NCBI RefSeq assembly: GCF_009649845.1
Contig: NZ_WJIE01000007.1
Span: 515,678-579,677 of the forward strand
Reading direction: 5' to 3'
DNA: 64,000 nucleotides
From: Polyangium spumosum
Lineage (GTDB): Bacteria > Myxococcota_A > Polyangia > Polyangiales > Polyangiaceae
Under the pieces are notes generated by a model. The model was not told where the DNA came from. It made no database searches and saw nothing but the letters and a program-made list of their open reading frames with translations. Position 1 is the stretch's first letter. The number at the start of each line of letters is the position of its first letter. This document shows positions 7,926-16,535 of this stretch, in pieces. The position numbers and the translations under genes were made by a program.

Positions 7926-8264
7926 TCAGGCCTTGCCGGCGCCCCGCGCCGTGAGCTCGCGCCGGAGCTTGGGCAGCTCCTTCTTTCCGATCTTGGTGCG
8001 GATGATGTCGGCGATGCGACCCCGCTCGTCGTCCTCGGGGAACGTGAGCAGATCCATCGGCAATAGATCCAGGCCCTGCGCGATACGCACGAGCGTCTCG
8101 ATCGTGATCGCGGCGAGCCCGTGCTCGATGCTGGAGAGGTGGCCCTTCGACAGTTGACCGACATCGGCAACGTGCTGGAGGGACAGACCCCGTTCGAGGC
8201 GGAGCGCGCGGATGCGCGCGCCGACCTTCGCGGCGGCAGGTGAAGGAGTGGTTCGTCTGGGCAT
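7926..8264 (-). CDS. XRE-family helix-turn-helix transcriptional regulator
   Basis: 112 residues. Residues ~15-70 form a Cro/CI-type HTH: GARIRALRLERGLSLQHVADVGQLSKGHLSSIEHG, followed by AAITIETLVRIAQGLDLLPMDLL, the classic helix pattern. The C-terminal ~35 residues are charged and have no known ligand domain, so it is a stand-alone DNA binder. The ATG at 8264 gives a normal XRE length; upstream in-frame codons look non-coding. It is divergent from the hydrolase gene at 8535, and the 270-bp space between them could hold its operator. Confidence 0.85.
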   Translation of the reverse strand: MPRRTTPSPAAAKVGARIRALRLERGLSLQHVADVGQLSKGHLSSIEHGLAAITIETLVRIAQGLDLLPMDLLTFPEDDERGRIADIIRTKIGKKELPKLRRELTARGAGKA

Positions 8265-8534
8265 GACGTTACGATGCCACAACCCCGCTCCTGCGACAAA
8301 CGAAAGTTCGACCCCGGGGTGGCGTGGCCCACGCCGGACCTCCCCGCGTGCGCCGTCGCTCGCAGGGGCGCGTCGAATCGAACAAATTCGCGGGCGCGTG
8401 TCGCTCTCCCATTCGGCCGCCCCGAGCACGTCCGCCTGCGCCCTCGAGACGGCGAGCCTGGGCTTCTGATCGTACGTCCAGGGGCCACCTTCCTGGCCCG
8501 GCTCGTGCACCGCTCCCCGCGGGGAGAGATCACC

Positions 8535-9239
8535 ATGACGCTCGCTGCACGAAAGCTCGATCCGCGCGACCTCGGCCGATTGGAAGCCCGCCCCACGCCC
8601 GGCCCACGCGAGCACGCCCAGCGAGGCGATCGGCCGCTCGGCCTGGGCGACAAACGCGACGGCATCCTCTTCATCCCGTCGAGCTACGATCCCGCCCGCC
8701 CTGCCCCGCTGATGCTTTGCCTGCACGGCGCCGGCGGCGAGGCCCGTCATCGGATCGATCCCATTCGCCCGGAGGCCGAGCGCGACGGCGTCATCCTCGT
8801 CGCCCCGGATTCGGTGGGGGCGAGCTGGGATCTGCTCCGCGGCGGATACGGGCACGACATCAACCGCATCGATCGCGCGCTCACCGCGGCCTTCCATTGC
8901 CTCGCCGTGGACCCCACGCGTGTCGCCATCGAGGGTTTCTCCGACGGGGCCTCGTATGCCCTCTCCCTCGGCCTCACGAACGGCGACCTCTTCCGCTTCG
9001 TCTTCGCCTTCTCCCCGGGGTTCATGCGGCCGATGACCCAGGTGGGCGCGCCGGAGGTCTTCATCAGCCACGGCGTCGAGGACGCGGTCCTGCCCATTCG
9101 ATGCAGCCGGACCATCGTCCCCGCCCTCGAATCCGCGGGGTACGCCGTGACGTACCGCGAGTTCGACGGAGGCCATTACGTCCCGCAGGGCATGCTCCGC
9201 GAGGCCATGGATATCCTGACCAACGCGCAGACGACCTGA
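8535..9239 (+). CDS. Alpha/beta hydrolase, phospholipase/carboxylesterase type
   Basis: 234 residues. The start has GGAGAGA upstream. The oxyanion segment LCLHGAGGE, nucleophile elbow GFSDGAS (Ser136), Asp183 in ISHGVEDAVLP and His214 in DGGHYVP form a complete catalytic triad in the right order. This matches small carboxylesterases and poly-ester hydrolases of the phospholipase/carboxylesterase group. There is no signal peptide, so it should be cytoplasmic. The substrate cannot be predicted. Confidence 0.85.
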   Translation: MTLAARKLDPRDLGRLEARPTPGPREHAQRGDRPLGLGDKRDGILFIPSSYDPARPAPLMLCLHGAGGEARHRIDPIRPEAERDGVILVAPDSVGASWDLLRGGYGHDINRIDRALTAAFHCLAVDPTRVAIEGFSDGASYALSLGLTNGDLFRFVFAFSPGFMRPMTQVGAPEVFISHGVEDAVLPIRCSRTIVPALESAGYAVTYREFDGGHYVPQGMLREAMDILTNAQTT

Positions 9240-9248
9240 AGGCTCTCT

Positions 9249-9623
9249 TCAATGCCTGCGGCGGTTCGTCTCGAACCCGCCGACCATGATGGCGTGGTCG
9301 AGCGGCTCGGGGCGGCCGAACGTCGCGTCGCGGGCCTTGTCGGCGCAATCGCCGCAGAGCGGCACCTTGCCGAGGTCGATGGCCTCGTACAGGCGCACCT
9401 CCGCCAGCGTCGCGCAGGCGTAACAAGCGGAGACGCCGCGGACGGCGCCGCTCCTCCGGGAGGCGAGCGCGGGCAAGGAATGGCGCTCGGCGGGCGGGCG
9501 ACTCCGAGCGACGGACGGCCTCTCGGGCATGGGCGCGACGCGAGCTCTCCCGTTCGGACCCACCCTCACGAGTTTCCGCGTCTTGCCCTCTCCGGCGCCG
9601 CTCGTGGGTGCATGCCGCTTCAT
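9249..9623 (-). CDS. Small protein with a four-Cys zinc-ribbon-like motif
   Basis: 124 residues. The N-terminal ~60 residues are basic and Pro/Arg-rich and probably disordered. The C-terminal part holds CYAC and, 19 residues further on, CGDC, a spacing suited to binding one zinc ion. No family is recognised. It is convergent with the hydrolase gene (9 bp apart) and downstream of the DUF423 gene on the same strand. Confidence 0.5.
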   Translation of the reverse strand: MKRHAPTSGAGEGKTRKLVRVGPNGRARVAPMPERPSVARSRPPAERHSLPALASRRSGAVRGVSACYACATLAEVRLYEAIDLGKVPLCGDCADKARDATFGRPEPLDHAIMVGGFETNRRRH

Positions 9624-9688
9624 CCGTTCCCGCCACGGATATACAGAAGACCCCGGGGCCTGTCCAGACCGGACGCCCCGGGGCTCTC

Positions 9689-10075
9689 TCACGCCGTCGC
9701 GAAGAGCGCGTTCAAAGCAATGGCGAGCCAGCCCGCGAGGAGCAACAGGCCGCCGATCGGCGTGATCGCGCCGAGCGCGCGGCGGCCGGTCAGCGTCATC
9801 ACGTAGAGGCTGCCGGAGAAGAGAAAAATACCGCCGAGGAAAAACCAGGGGGCGAGCGCGCTGCCCTCCTTCGTGGGCGTGGGGTGGAGGGCGCCGAGCC
9901 CGATCGCGAGCGCATGCAGCAGGTGATATTGCGAGCCGGTCTGCCACCACGCGAGGCGCTGCTCGGCGTCCGGGAACTGGACGACCCATTTCTTGAGCCC
10001 GTGCGCGCCGAAGGCGCCAAACGCGACCCCGAGAAACCCGAGCACGCCGGCGAGCAGGAGGGAGAGACGTTCCAT
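9689..10075 (-). CDS. DUF423 family membrane protein
   Basis: 128 residues with four hydrophobic segments. It opens with LLLAGVLGFLGVAFGAFGAHGLKK, the family hallmark (small-residue helix ending in GAFGAHGL), then TGSQYHLLHALA and a second helix pair ending in ALNALFATA. The family is widespread in bacteria and has no established function. Length is normal. No clear Shine-Dalgarno sequence is seen before the ATG. Confidence 0.85.
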   Translation of the reverse strand: MERLSLLLAGVLGFLGVAFGAFGAHGLKKWVVQFPDAEQRLAWWQTGSQYHLLHALAIGLGALHPTPTKEGSALAPWFFLGGIFLFSGSLYVMTLTGRRALGAITPIGGLLLLAGWLAIALNALFATA

Positions 10076-10174
10076 GCGAGGAGCGTGACGCGCCCGCGGC
10101 GCTCATGCACGAAGCCGCAGGCGCGAAAGTATCCGGGACGGAGCCCCGTCTGTCGCGGTAGGGTGTCCGGGCCG

Positions 10175-11968
10175 ATGAAGCGCACGACCGCCCTGCCCTT
10201 CGCCCTCGCCCTTTTGCTGTCCGCGTGCACGCCCACGCAGTGGAGGAGCGCTCCGCCGTGCCTCCGCGGCGCAGTCCCCGAGGTAGGCCGTCCCGTCCCC
10301 GACGAGATGTTCGCCCTGATGCGGCGCGAGGCCGATCGCGCCGCGCGCGCGCCGACGCTCGTCGGGGCGCGTATCCTCGAGAGAATCCCCTCGCTTTTCC
10401 CCGACGTCAGCGATCTGCTCCTCGCCCCTCCTTGCGACGCGGAGCTCGAACGCGCGGGCGCGGCGATGTTCGACGACGAGCCCCTCGTGTTCTCGCGCGA
10501 GCTCGTCGCACGCATCCGCACCGTACACGACGCGGAGGCGCTCATGACGCTCGTCCGGCGGGACGAGTCGACGATCACCCATTACGAGCTCTCCCCGGGC
10601 GAGAGCGGGCCCCGGCCGCCGCGATCCCTCGTCCGGTACCTCGCGCTCGCCAGCATCCCGACCTACTGGGTGGTCGACAATGTCGCGGAGGGCAGGCGCC
10701 TCTTGCTCGAACGTCTACGCACGAGCAAGGACGCGCGTGAGCAGCTCCTCTTGCATGGCGCGGCCTCGGCGGTCTACGCGCAAATGCTCTGGGGACACCC
10801 CGAGCGCGCTCGAGGCGCGGAGGGGCCGGCGCTGCTTCGTGGGGTGCTCGCAGGGATGAAGCAGAGGCTCGACGGGCCTCCGGATCCTGCGACGCTCGAG
10901 CTCGTGCTCTTGCAGGTCGCCGACGCGGGCGTGTTCGGCGTGCGCTTCGGCCTCGAGCGCGAGGCGCGGGCGCTCGTCGGCGGGATCCTCGCGGCGAAAG
11001 GCGAGCTCCCGCTCACGCGAGGCGTCCCCGGCGCGGCGCGGGACCTCGTGGAGATCACGCGTGGTGCGCTCTTCGACCTCGACACGCCGCAGAAATCGGT
11101 CGGCGTGCGTGATCGGCCCCGTCCGCGGCGAAGGCGATTCGATCCGCGCAAGGATTGGCTCGACGCGGAGCCCGCGGGCGGGAAGGTCCCGGAGGCCGCC
11201 GCGCTCGCCCGCGTCCGGGACCTCGACGGCGAGCTCGCGACGTTACGCTTCAATGCCCCGCGCTGCTACGTCCTCGGCGAGCTCGGTCGGTGGATGCCGC
11301 CCGCGGAGGCGTCGCGGCGCTTCGACGCGTTCGTCGCGCCCATCTTCGAGGGGGATCGAATTCGCCTCGACACGGAGACCGTGTGCCGCATGCGCGTCGC
11401 GCTCGACTTCGAGGGCGTGGAGGAGGCGCGCCGCGTGAAGCTGCTCGTCCGGCTCCTCACCGCCAAACCTGAAGAGGTCCTCCCGCGTGATCGGAGCCGC
11501 GACGAACATGGCCCGGCCATTGGTTATCCGGTCTACGAGCAGCCGCTCTGGTCGGTCGCCGCGCGTGCGCTGCTCGAGCACCCGGAGTGGATCGAGCGCC
11601 ACGCCGAGGTGCGCGCCTGGCTCGAAGAGAAGGCCCTCGCGCCGATCCCGATCGACGCCGCCACGGCGGAGGTGTGGAGCCATTTCCAGCCCTCGTTCGA
11701 CCGTGTGATCACGTTCCACGCCTCCGGCGCGCCGGGCGCGTCGATGGAAACGGCGCGCGCCCTTTTGCGCGCGTACATGCGGCCCGTGGACCCGGCGGAC
11801 CTGAAGAAGGTGAGCCATATCTATTTCGGCGAGGTGGTGGCGGCCCGCCTGCGCGCGCTCGGCGAATACGGGCGACGTGTCGAGCTCGTCCCCGAGGTCA
11901 CGGCGTACCTCGAAGAACGAAAGACGAATCGCACGGCGGCGATCGCGCTGTATATGCTGAACCTCTAG
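10175..11968 (+). CDS. Large lipoprotein of unknown function
   Basis: 597 residues. The N-terminus is a lipoprotein signal (TTALPFALALLLSAC). The rest is mostly helical and has no recognisable enzyme motif: long Leu/Arg/Ala-rich helices (LLLERLRTSKDAREQLLLHGAASAVYAQM; AEVRAWLEEKALAPIPIDAATAEVW) suggest a helical-repeat scaffold. I used the ATG at 10175 because the longer open frame to 9608 lies over an opposite-strand gene. It is monocistronic in appearance, with a cupin gene 33 bp downstream that might be co-transcribed. Confidence 0.7.
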   Translation: MKRTTALPFALALLLSACTPTQWRSAPPCLRGAVPEVGRPVPDEMFALMRREADRAARAPTLVGARILERIPSLFPDVSDLLLAPPCDAELERAGAAMFDDEPLVFSRELVARIRTVHDAEALMTLVRRDESTITHYELSPGESGPRPPRSLVRYLALASIPTYWVVDNVAEGRRLLLERLRTSKDAREQLLLHGAASAVYAQMLWGHPERARGAEGPALLRGVLAGMKQRLDGPPDPATLELVLLQVADAGVFGVRFGLEREARALVGGILAAKGELPLTRGVPGAARDLVEITRGALFDLDTPQKSVGVRDRPRPRRRRFDPRKDWLDAEPAGGKVPEAAALARVRDLDGELATLRFNAPRCYVLGELGRWMPPAEASRRFDAFVAPIFEGDRIRLDTETVCRMRVALDFEGVEEARRVKLLVRLLTAKPEEVLPRDRSRDEHGPAIGYPVYEQPLWSVAARALLEHPEWIERHAEVRAWLEEKALAPIPIDAATAEVWSHFQPSFDRVITFHASGAPGASMETARALLRAYMRPVDPADLKKVSHIYFGEVVAARLRALGEYGRRVELVPEVTAYLEERKTNRTAAIALYMLNL

Positions 11969-12001
11969 CCGCGCCGGAAAAACGGCGGTAACCTCCGCGG
12001 C

Positions 12002-12376
12002 ATGAACGACCCCGCGAAGTACAACATCGACCTCGACGTCCAGTTCCGGCACCTCGAGCGCATCGACGTCCCCGCCGTCGTCGCCGCGTGCACGGAGACG
12101 TGGCAGAACCGGACGTTGACGCAGGTCAATGGCAGCGTGGTGCGGCTCGGGGTGGTCGAGGGAGACTTCCACTGGCACAAGCACGACGAGGACGACGAGT
12201 TTTTTTTCGTCCTCGAAGGCAAGCTGCTCATCGACCTGGAAGATCGGACGATCGAGCTCGGGCCGCAGCAGGGGGTGACGATCACGAAGGGCGTGATGCA
12301 TCGACCGAGGGCCCCGGAGAGGACCGTCATGCTCATGGTGGAGACGACGGCCATTCAGCCGACCGGCGACCCGTGA
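12002..12376 (+). CDS. Single-domain cupin protein
   Basis: 124 residues, one small beta-barrel. Cupin motif 1 is FHWHKHDEDDEFFFVLEG, with His59, His61 and Glu66 as metal ligands. Motif 2 is GPQQGVTITKGVMHRPRAP, with His100. All four canonical ligands are present, so it can bind a divalent metal. Members act as small dioxygenases, isomerases or sensors; which applies here is unknown. It is convergent with the quinone reductase gene, ending 25 bp from it. Confidence 0.85.
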   Translation: MNDPAKYNIDLDVQFRHLERIDVPAVVAACTETWQNRTLTQVNGSVVRLGVVEGDFHWHKHDEDDEFFFVLEGKLLIDLEDRTIELGPQQGVTITKGVMHRPRAPERTVMLMVETTAIQPTGDP

Positions 12377-12401
12377 TGTGACGCCTCGCTGAACCGCAAC
12401 C

Positions 12402-13355
12402 TCAAGGGACGAGCAGGAGCTTGCCGACGACCTTGCCGGCGCGGGACCGAGCGTGCGCCTCCTCGGCCTCCGCGAGCGGGAACGTGGCCTCGATGATGGC
12501 CTCGATCTCGCGCTTCACGAGCGCGGCGACGAGCGGCTCGAGGATCTCGCGCGTGGGTTTGCCGAGGAGCGTCTTCGTCCGGCGTGACGTGACGAGCGCA
12601 GGGTAATCGGCCGGCCGGACGACCACGAGCCCGAGCAGCCCCGTCGCGCAGAGCAGGCTCCGGCACGAGGCAGACGGGTACACCGCCGAGCCCACGGCGT
12701 TGAGCACGAGGTCGAAGGGGCCGAGGCGCGCGGCGGCTTCGAGCGGGTCTCCCTGATTGTAATCGAGGGCCGTGGCGCCGAGCCTCGTCACGAGCGGCGC
12801 ATTACGCGCCGAACACACGCCCACCACGGTCGCGCCGTACGAGCGGGCGAGCTGCAAGGCAAAGAGGCCCACGCCGCCCGAGGCGCCGAGCACGAGCACG
12901 CGCGCGCCGGGCTTTGAAGCGATATCGGCCTCGTCGAGCCAGCGCCACGCGGTCACGCCGGCGACGGGCAGGCACGCGGCCTCCTCGAAGGAGACCGACG
13001 CGGGCAGCTCGGCGCATTGATCGGGGCGCACGATGACCTCGTCGGCGTAACTGCCGCGCTGCTTGCGCGAGAAATCGGTGCCGCCCACGACGCGATCGCC
13101 GGGCCTCGGCCTCTCGACGGCGCTGCCCACCTCCACGACCTCGCCGGCGAAATCGATGCCGACGACGAGAGGCCCCGGCGGGCCGATGAGGCGCTGCGCC
13201 GTGCCGAGGGGGCCCCCCTCGCGCATTTTCCAGTCGACGGGGTTGACGCCGATGGCGCGGACGCGGACGCGCAGCTCGTCGGCGCGCAAGGGGCGGGACG
13301 GCAGCTCGACGAGGCGCAGGCTTTCGCGGGACGAGCGGGAGGTCGCGACGATCAT
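12402..13355 (-). CDS. Zinc-independent medium-chain dehydrogenase, NADPH:quinone reductase type
   Basis: 317 residues. The N-terminal GroES-like domain has RAIGVNPVDWKMREG, typical of quinone-oxidoreductase-like members, and lacks the catalytic zinc Cys/His set. The Rossmann domain has VLVLGASGGVGLFALQLARSYGA at about residues 153-175. Its ATG overlaps the stop of the upstream STAS gene in an ATGA, so it is translated together with a signalling protein, which is an odd pairing. Likely role: NADPH-dependent reduction of quinones or enones under stress. Confidence 0.85.
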   Translation of the reverse strand: MIVATSRSSRESLRLVELPSRPLRADELRVRVRAIGVNPVDWKMREGGPLGTAQRLIGPPGPLVVGIDFAGEVVEVGSAVERPRPGDRVVGGTDFSRKQRGSYADEVIVRPDQCAELPASVSFEEAACLPVAGVTAWRWLDEADIASKPGARVLVLGASGGVGLFALQLARSYGATVVGVCSARNAPLVTRLGATALDYNQGDPLEAAARLGPFDLVLNAVGSAVYPSASCRSLLCATGLLGLVVVRPADYPALVTSRRTKTLLGKPTREILEPLVAALVKREIEAIIEATFPLAEAEEAHARSRAGKVVGKLLLVP

Positions 13356-14719
13356 GGCCGCGCCGTGGGCTTGCGCGCGGCGCCTGCCTCTTCCGTGAGC
13401 TTTCGAATCGTGAACGAGAGCCCGTCCCGCAGCGTCGCGAGCGTGCGCACGCGTGACAGATCGAGGCCGAGGGAGACCATCGTCTGGGCCACGTTCGGGC
13501 GGATCCCCGTGATGATCCCCTCCGCGCCGAGCAGGCGCACGGCATTGATGATATTGAGCATGTGGCCCGCCGTCGCCGTGTCGACGATATCGACGCCCGT
13601 CAAATCGAGGATCGCGAAGCGCGCCTGCGTCCGGGTGACCTGCTCGAGCAGATCGTCGGTGACACGCGCGGCGCGCTTGCTGTCGACGACGCCCACCATC
13701 GGGAGCGTGAGGACGTGGTCCCAGACCTGGATCACCGGCGTCTCCAGGTTGAAGATGACCTCCTGCTGCCGTTGGATGACCGCGAGCTTCGACTCGAGCT
13801 CCGCCCTCGCCTGGGCCGCCTCCGTGACGTTCAGGCTCATGCCGATCACGCCCGTGACCTTGCCGCCTTGCCCGAGGACGGGGACGGCCCAGTGCTCCCA
13901 GACGACGCCAAACGCCTCCGCGCGCCCGTGCCCCGGGACGCCCGTGAGCGCCGTACGCACGAGCTTTTCGTCGTCGGAGAGCTCGAGCGCGTTCTGCCCG
14001 ACGAGCGCGCCGCGCGTGAGCCCGGCCGACTCGGCGCCGCGTCCATCGTGGAAGGTGAAGGTCCCTTTCTCGTCGGTCGACCAGACCACGATGTCGAGGT
14101 GGTCGAGCAGGGTCTCGAGCATCCGCGCCATTCGGAGCCTCTCCTGCTCGGCGGCGACCCGCTCCGCCTCGGCGCGCAGGCGTTGCTCGCGCTCGGCTTC
14201 GAAGCGCCTCCGCTCGCCGAGATCCCGGCACACGACCACCGCGCCGGTGATCGCGCCGTCGACGTCTCGGATGCAGCGGGCCGAGCATTCGATGTACGTC
14301 CCCGCCGGGATCTGCGCGGACCGTATGAAGAGCTCGACGCCGTCGAGGTCCTCCCCGTGCAAGGCGCGGTAGAGCGGGATCTGGTTCGGCTGGACGGCCG
14401 TCACGCCATCCGGGAGGAAAATACCGAACCGCGCCGCCCACTCCGCGGGGGGCACCTCGCTCGACCGCTCGCCGAACATCGCCGTCGCGGCCGCGTTGAA
14501 GTGCAGGAGCCGGCCCTCGCGATCGCAGATCACCACGCCGTCGGCCAGGCTGTGCAGCGCCGCCCTGAGGAGCCGCGCCTCGCCTCGCTGGTCGGAGGGC
14601 ACGCCCTCGAGGCGATCCCCTTGGCCCACGATCGACGCTCGTTCGGCGAGGCGCGCTTCCAGCTCGGCGACCCGCTCGCGGAGCGCCGCGCACTCCTGTT
14701 CCAACGCAAGATGCGACAC
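13352..14719 (-). CDS. PAS-PAS-STAS protein (RsbR-like), tandem copy A
   Basis: 455 residues. Layout: N-terminal coiled coil (EQECAALRERVAELEARL), a PAS domain from ~55 (LADGVVICDREGRLLHFNAAATAMFG), a linker helix, a second PAS (LDIVVWSTDEKGTFTFHDGRG), a helical neck with KLAVIQRQQEVI, and a C-terminal STAS domain (ETPVIQVWDHVLTLPMVGVVD). The STAS domain keeps both threonines phosphorylated by RsbT in Bacillus RsbR paralogues (DTATAGH and AQTMV). I chose GTG 14719 because GGGAG is well spaced from it and the paralogue starts the same way. The next gene (quinone reductase) overlaps by 4 bp. Confidence 0.85.
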   Translation of the reverse strand: MSHLALEQECAALRERVAELEARLAERASIVGQGDRLEGVPSDQRGEARLLRAALHSLADGVVICDREGRLLHFNAAATAMFGERSSEVPPAEWAARFGIFLPDGVTAVQPNQIPLYRALHGEDLDGVELFIRSAQIPAGTYIECSARCIRDVDGAITGAVVVCRDLGERRRFEAEREQRLRAEAERVAAEQERLRMARMLETLLDHLDIVVWSTDEKGTFTFHDGRGAESAGLTRGALVGQNALELSDDEKLVRTALTGVPGHGRAEAFGVVWEHWAVPVLGQGGKVTGVIGMSLNVTEAAQARAELESKLAVIQRQQEVIFNLETPVIQVWDHVLTLPMVGVVDSKRAARVTDDLLEQVTRTQARFAILDLTGVDIVDTATAGHMLNIINAVRLLGAEGIITGIRPNVAQTMVSLGLDLSRVRTLATLRDGLSFTIRKLTEEAGAARKPTARP

Positions 14720-14818
14720 ACTCATCTCCCAGGATCACGCCGGCACGACGTGTGAACTCAATCGATCACCGTACCCGAAGAACATTCGCTTGCCAACGGA
14801 GGGATGAGTGACCTCCCG

Positions 14819-14847
14819 AAATTCGGCACGAGCGACGTGCCGGAATT
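14819..14847. repeat. Imperfect inverted repeat between the two STAS paralogues
   Basis: ATTCGGCACG and CGTGCCGGAAT flank AGCGA and can form a hairpin with one bulged base. It sits in the 170-bp gap between copy B and copy A, upstream of copy A. It could be a partial terminator for copy B or an operator; there is no U-run. Confidence 0.3.
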
Positions 14848-14889
14848 CACAAGCGGAACGCCGGCAATTCGGGTGACCGGGGTGTTGAC

Positions 14890-16278
14890 CTACGTGTGTC
14901 TCCTCGGAGGGGACAAGGCCGCGGCCCGGCGCGGCGAGCCGCGGTCCTCGGGCAGGCTTCGAATGGCGAACGACAGCCCGTCCCGCAGCGTCGCCAGCGT
15001 ACGCACCTGCGACAGATCGAGGCCGAGCGAGACCATGGTCTGCGCGACGTTCGGGCGAATCCCCGTGATGATCCCCTCCGCGCCGAGCAGGCGCACGGCG
15101 CTGATGATATTCAGCATGTGCCCCGCCGTCGCCGTGTCGACGACGTCGACGCCCGTCAAATCGAGGATCGCGAAGCGCGCCTGCGTGCGCGAGACCTGGG
15201 CGAGCAGATCGTCCGTGACGCGGGCGGCGCGCTTGCTATCGACGACGCCCACCATCGGGAGCGTGAGGACGTGGTCCCAGACCTGGATCACCGGCGTCTC
15301 CAGGTTGAAGATGACCTCCTGCTGCCGTTGAATGACCGCGAGCTTCGCCTCGAGCTCGAGCTTGGCCTGGTGCGCCTCGGTGACGTTCAGGCTCATGCCG
15401 ATGACGCCCGAGACCATGCCGTCGCTCGTCACCGGAATGGCCCAATGCTCCCAGCAGACCCCGTGCGAGCAGCTACGCTCGTGCCCCGCGACGCCCGCGA
15501 GCGCGCGGCTCAGGAACGCGTCGTCGCCGTAGACCTCGCGGGATTTCTTCCCGACGAGCGCGCCCCGCGAGAGGCCCGCCGATTCGGCGCCGCGGCCGTC
15601 GTGGAACGTGAACGTGGACTGCGCATCCATCTCCCAGACCACGATGTCGAGGTGATCGAGCAGGCATTTCAGGATCCGCGCCATGCGGCCCCGCTCCTGC
15701 TCGGCGGCGAGCCGCTCCTGCTCGGCGCGTAGCCTCCGCTCGCGCTCGGCCTCGTACCGCCTCCGCTCGCCCAGATCGCGGCAGACGACCACCGCGCCGA
15801 AGACCTTGCCCTCGGCGTCACGAATCACGCGCGCCGAGCACTCGACGTGTTTGCCCGCCGGCAGCGCCTCGCTCCGCACGAAGAGCTCGACGCCGTCGAC
15901 CGCCTCGCCCCGGAGGGCGCGATTGGCGGGCAGCTCCTCGAGCGGCACGTGGTTCACGCCGTCCAGATAAAAAATGCCGTGTCGCCTCGATATATCCTCG
16001 ACGGCGACCTCGCTCGACGGCTCGCCGAAGATCAACGTCGCGGCGACGTTGAGGTACAAGGGTCGGCCCTCGTGGTCGCAGATCACCACGCCGTCGGCCA
16101 GGCTCTGGATCGCGGCCCGGAGGAGCCGCGCCTCGCTGTCCGGGCTCGAGGCGGCCGGCTCGCGGCGGCGGCCATTGCCATTCGTCCCGGTGGGCGCTCC
16201 GGAGGCGAGCCGAGCTTCGAGCTCGGCGACCCGCGCGCGTAACACCGCACACTCCTGCTCGTAGGCGATCAATGACAC
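14890..16278 (-). CDS. PAS-PAS-STAS protein (RsbR-like), tandem copy B
   Basis: 462 residues with the same plan as copy A. The last ~150 residues, from KLAVIQRQQEVIFNLETPVI to the end of the STAS domain, are almost identical, and the DNA matches closely (about 13440-13790 against 14970-15330). The two sensory PAS domains have diverged much more. Both phosphorylatable threonines are kept. The start is GTG 16278 with GGAGGAG upstream, matching copy A. This is a gene duplication in which the sensor changes and the output stays fixed. The role is probably as orphan stressosome-type subunits; no RsbS or RsbT gene lies in the window. Confidence 0.85.
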   Translation of the reverse strand: MSLIAYEQECAVLRARVAELEARLASGAPTGTNGNGRRREPAASSPDSEARLLRAAIQSLADGVVICDHEGRPLYLNVAATLIFGEPSSEVAVEDISRRHGIFYLDGVNHVPLEELPANRALRGEAVDGVELFVRSEALPAGKHVECSARVIRDAEGKVFGAVVVCRDLGERRRYEAERERRLRAEQERLAAEQERGRMARILKCLLDHLDIVVWEMDAQSTFTFHDGRGAESAGLSRGALVGKKSREVYGDDAFLSRALAGVAGHERSCSHGVCWEHWAIPVTSDGMVSGVIGMSLNVTEAHQAKLELEAKLAVIQRQQEVIFNLETPVIQVWDHVLTLPMVGVVDSKRAARVTDDLLAQVSRTQARFAILDLTGVDVVDTATAGHMLNIISAVRLLGAEGIITGIRPNVAQTMVSLGLDLSQVRTLATLRDGLSFAIRSLPEDRGSPRRAAALSPPRRHT

Positions 16279-16535
16279 GTGCTCCTCCCCCCGCTCGGGC
16301 CGGCATGGAAGCGTTCGTGGACGCAATGGATGACCGTACCCGAGGCCGTCGACTCGTCAACGGATTGACGTGCCAAGCACGGATTCGTCGGAATGCCGTG
16401 TGTCGCTCCACCGACACGACTTCAACCCATACGCGTTGGCGACAGCACAGTTCGACCCGGCCTCCGGGTGAGAATCGTCACGTCTGGCATCGATGGGCTT
16501 GGACGCGGGCCTCGGTTTCGGGCAAAAGCACCGCC

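Noticed and set aside
8494..8509. Sigma-54 promoter before the hydrolase gene
   Set aside because: TGGCCCGGCTCGTGCA has the right spacing but several mismatches; in DNA this rich in G and C it is likely chance.
9608..10174. N-terminal extension of the lipoprotein at 10175
   Set aside because: It overlaps the opposite-strand DUF423 gene and would bury the lipoprotein signal inside the protein.
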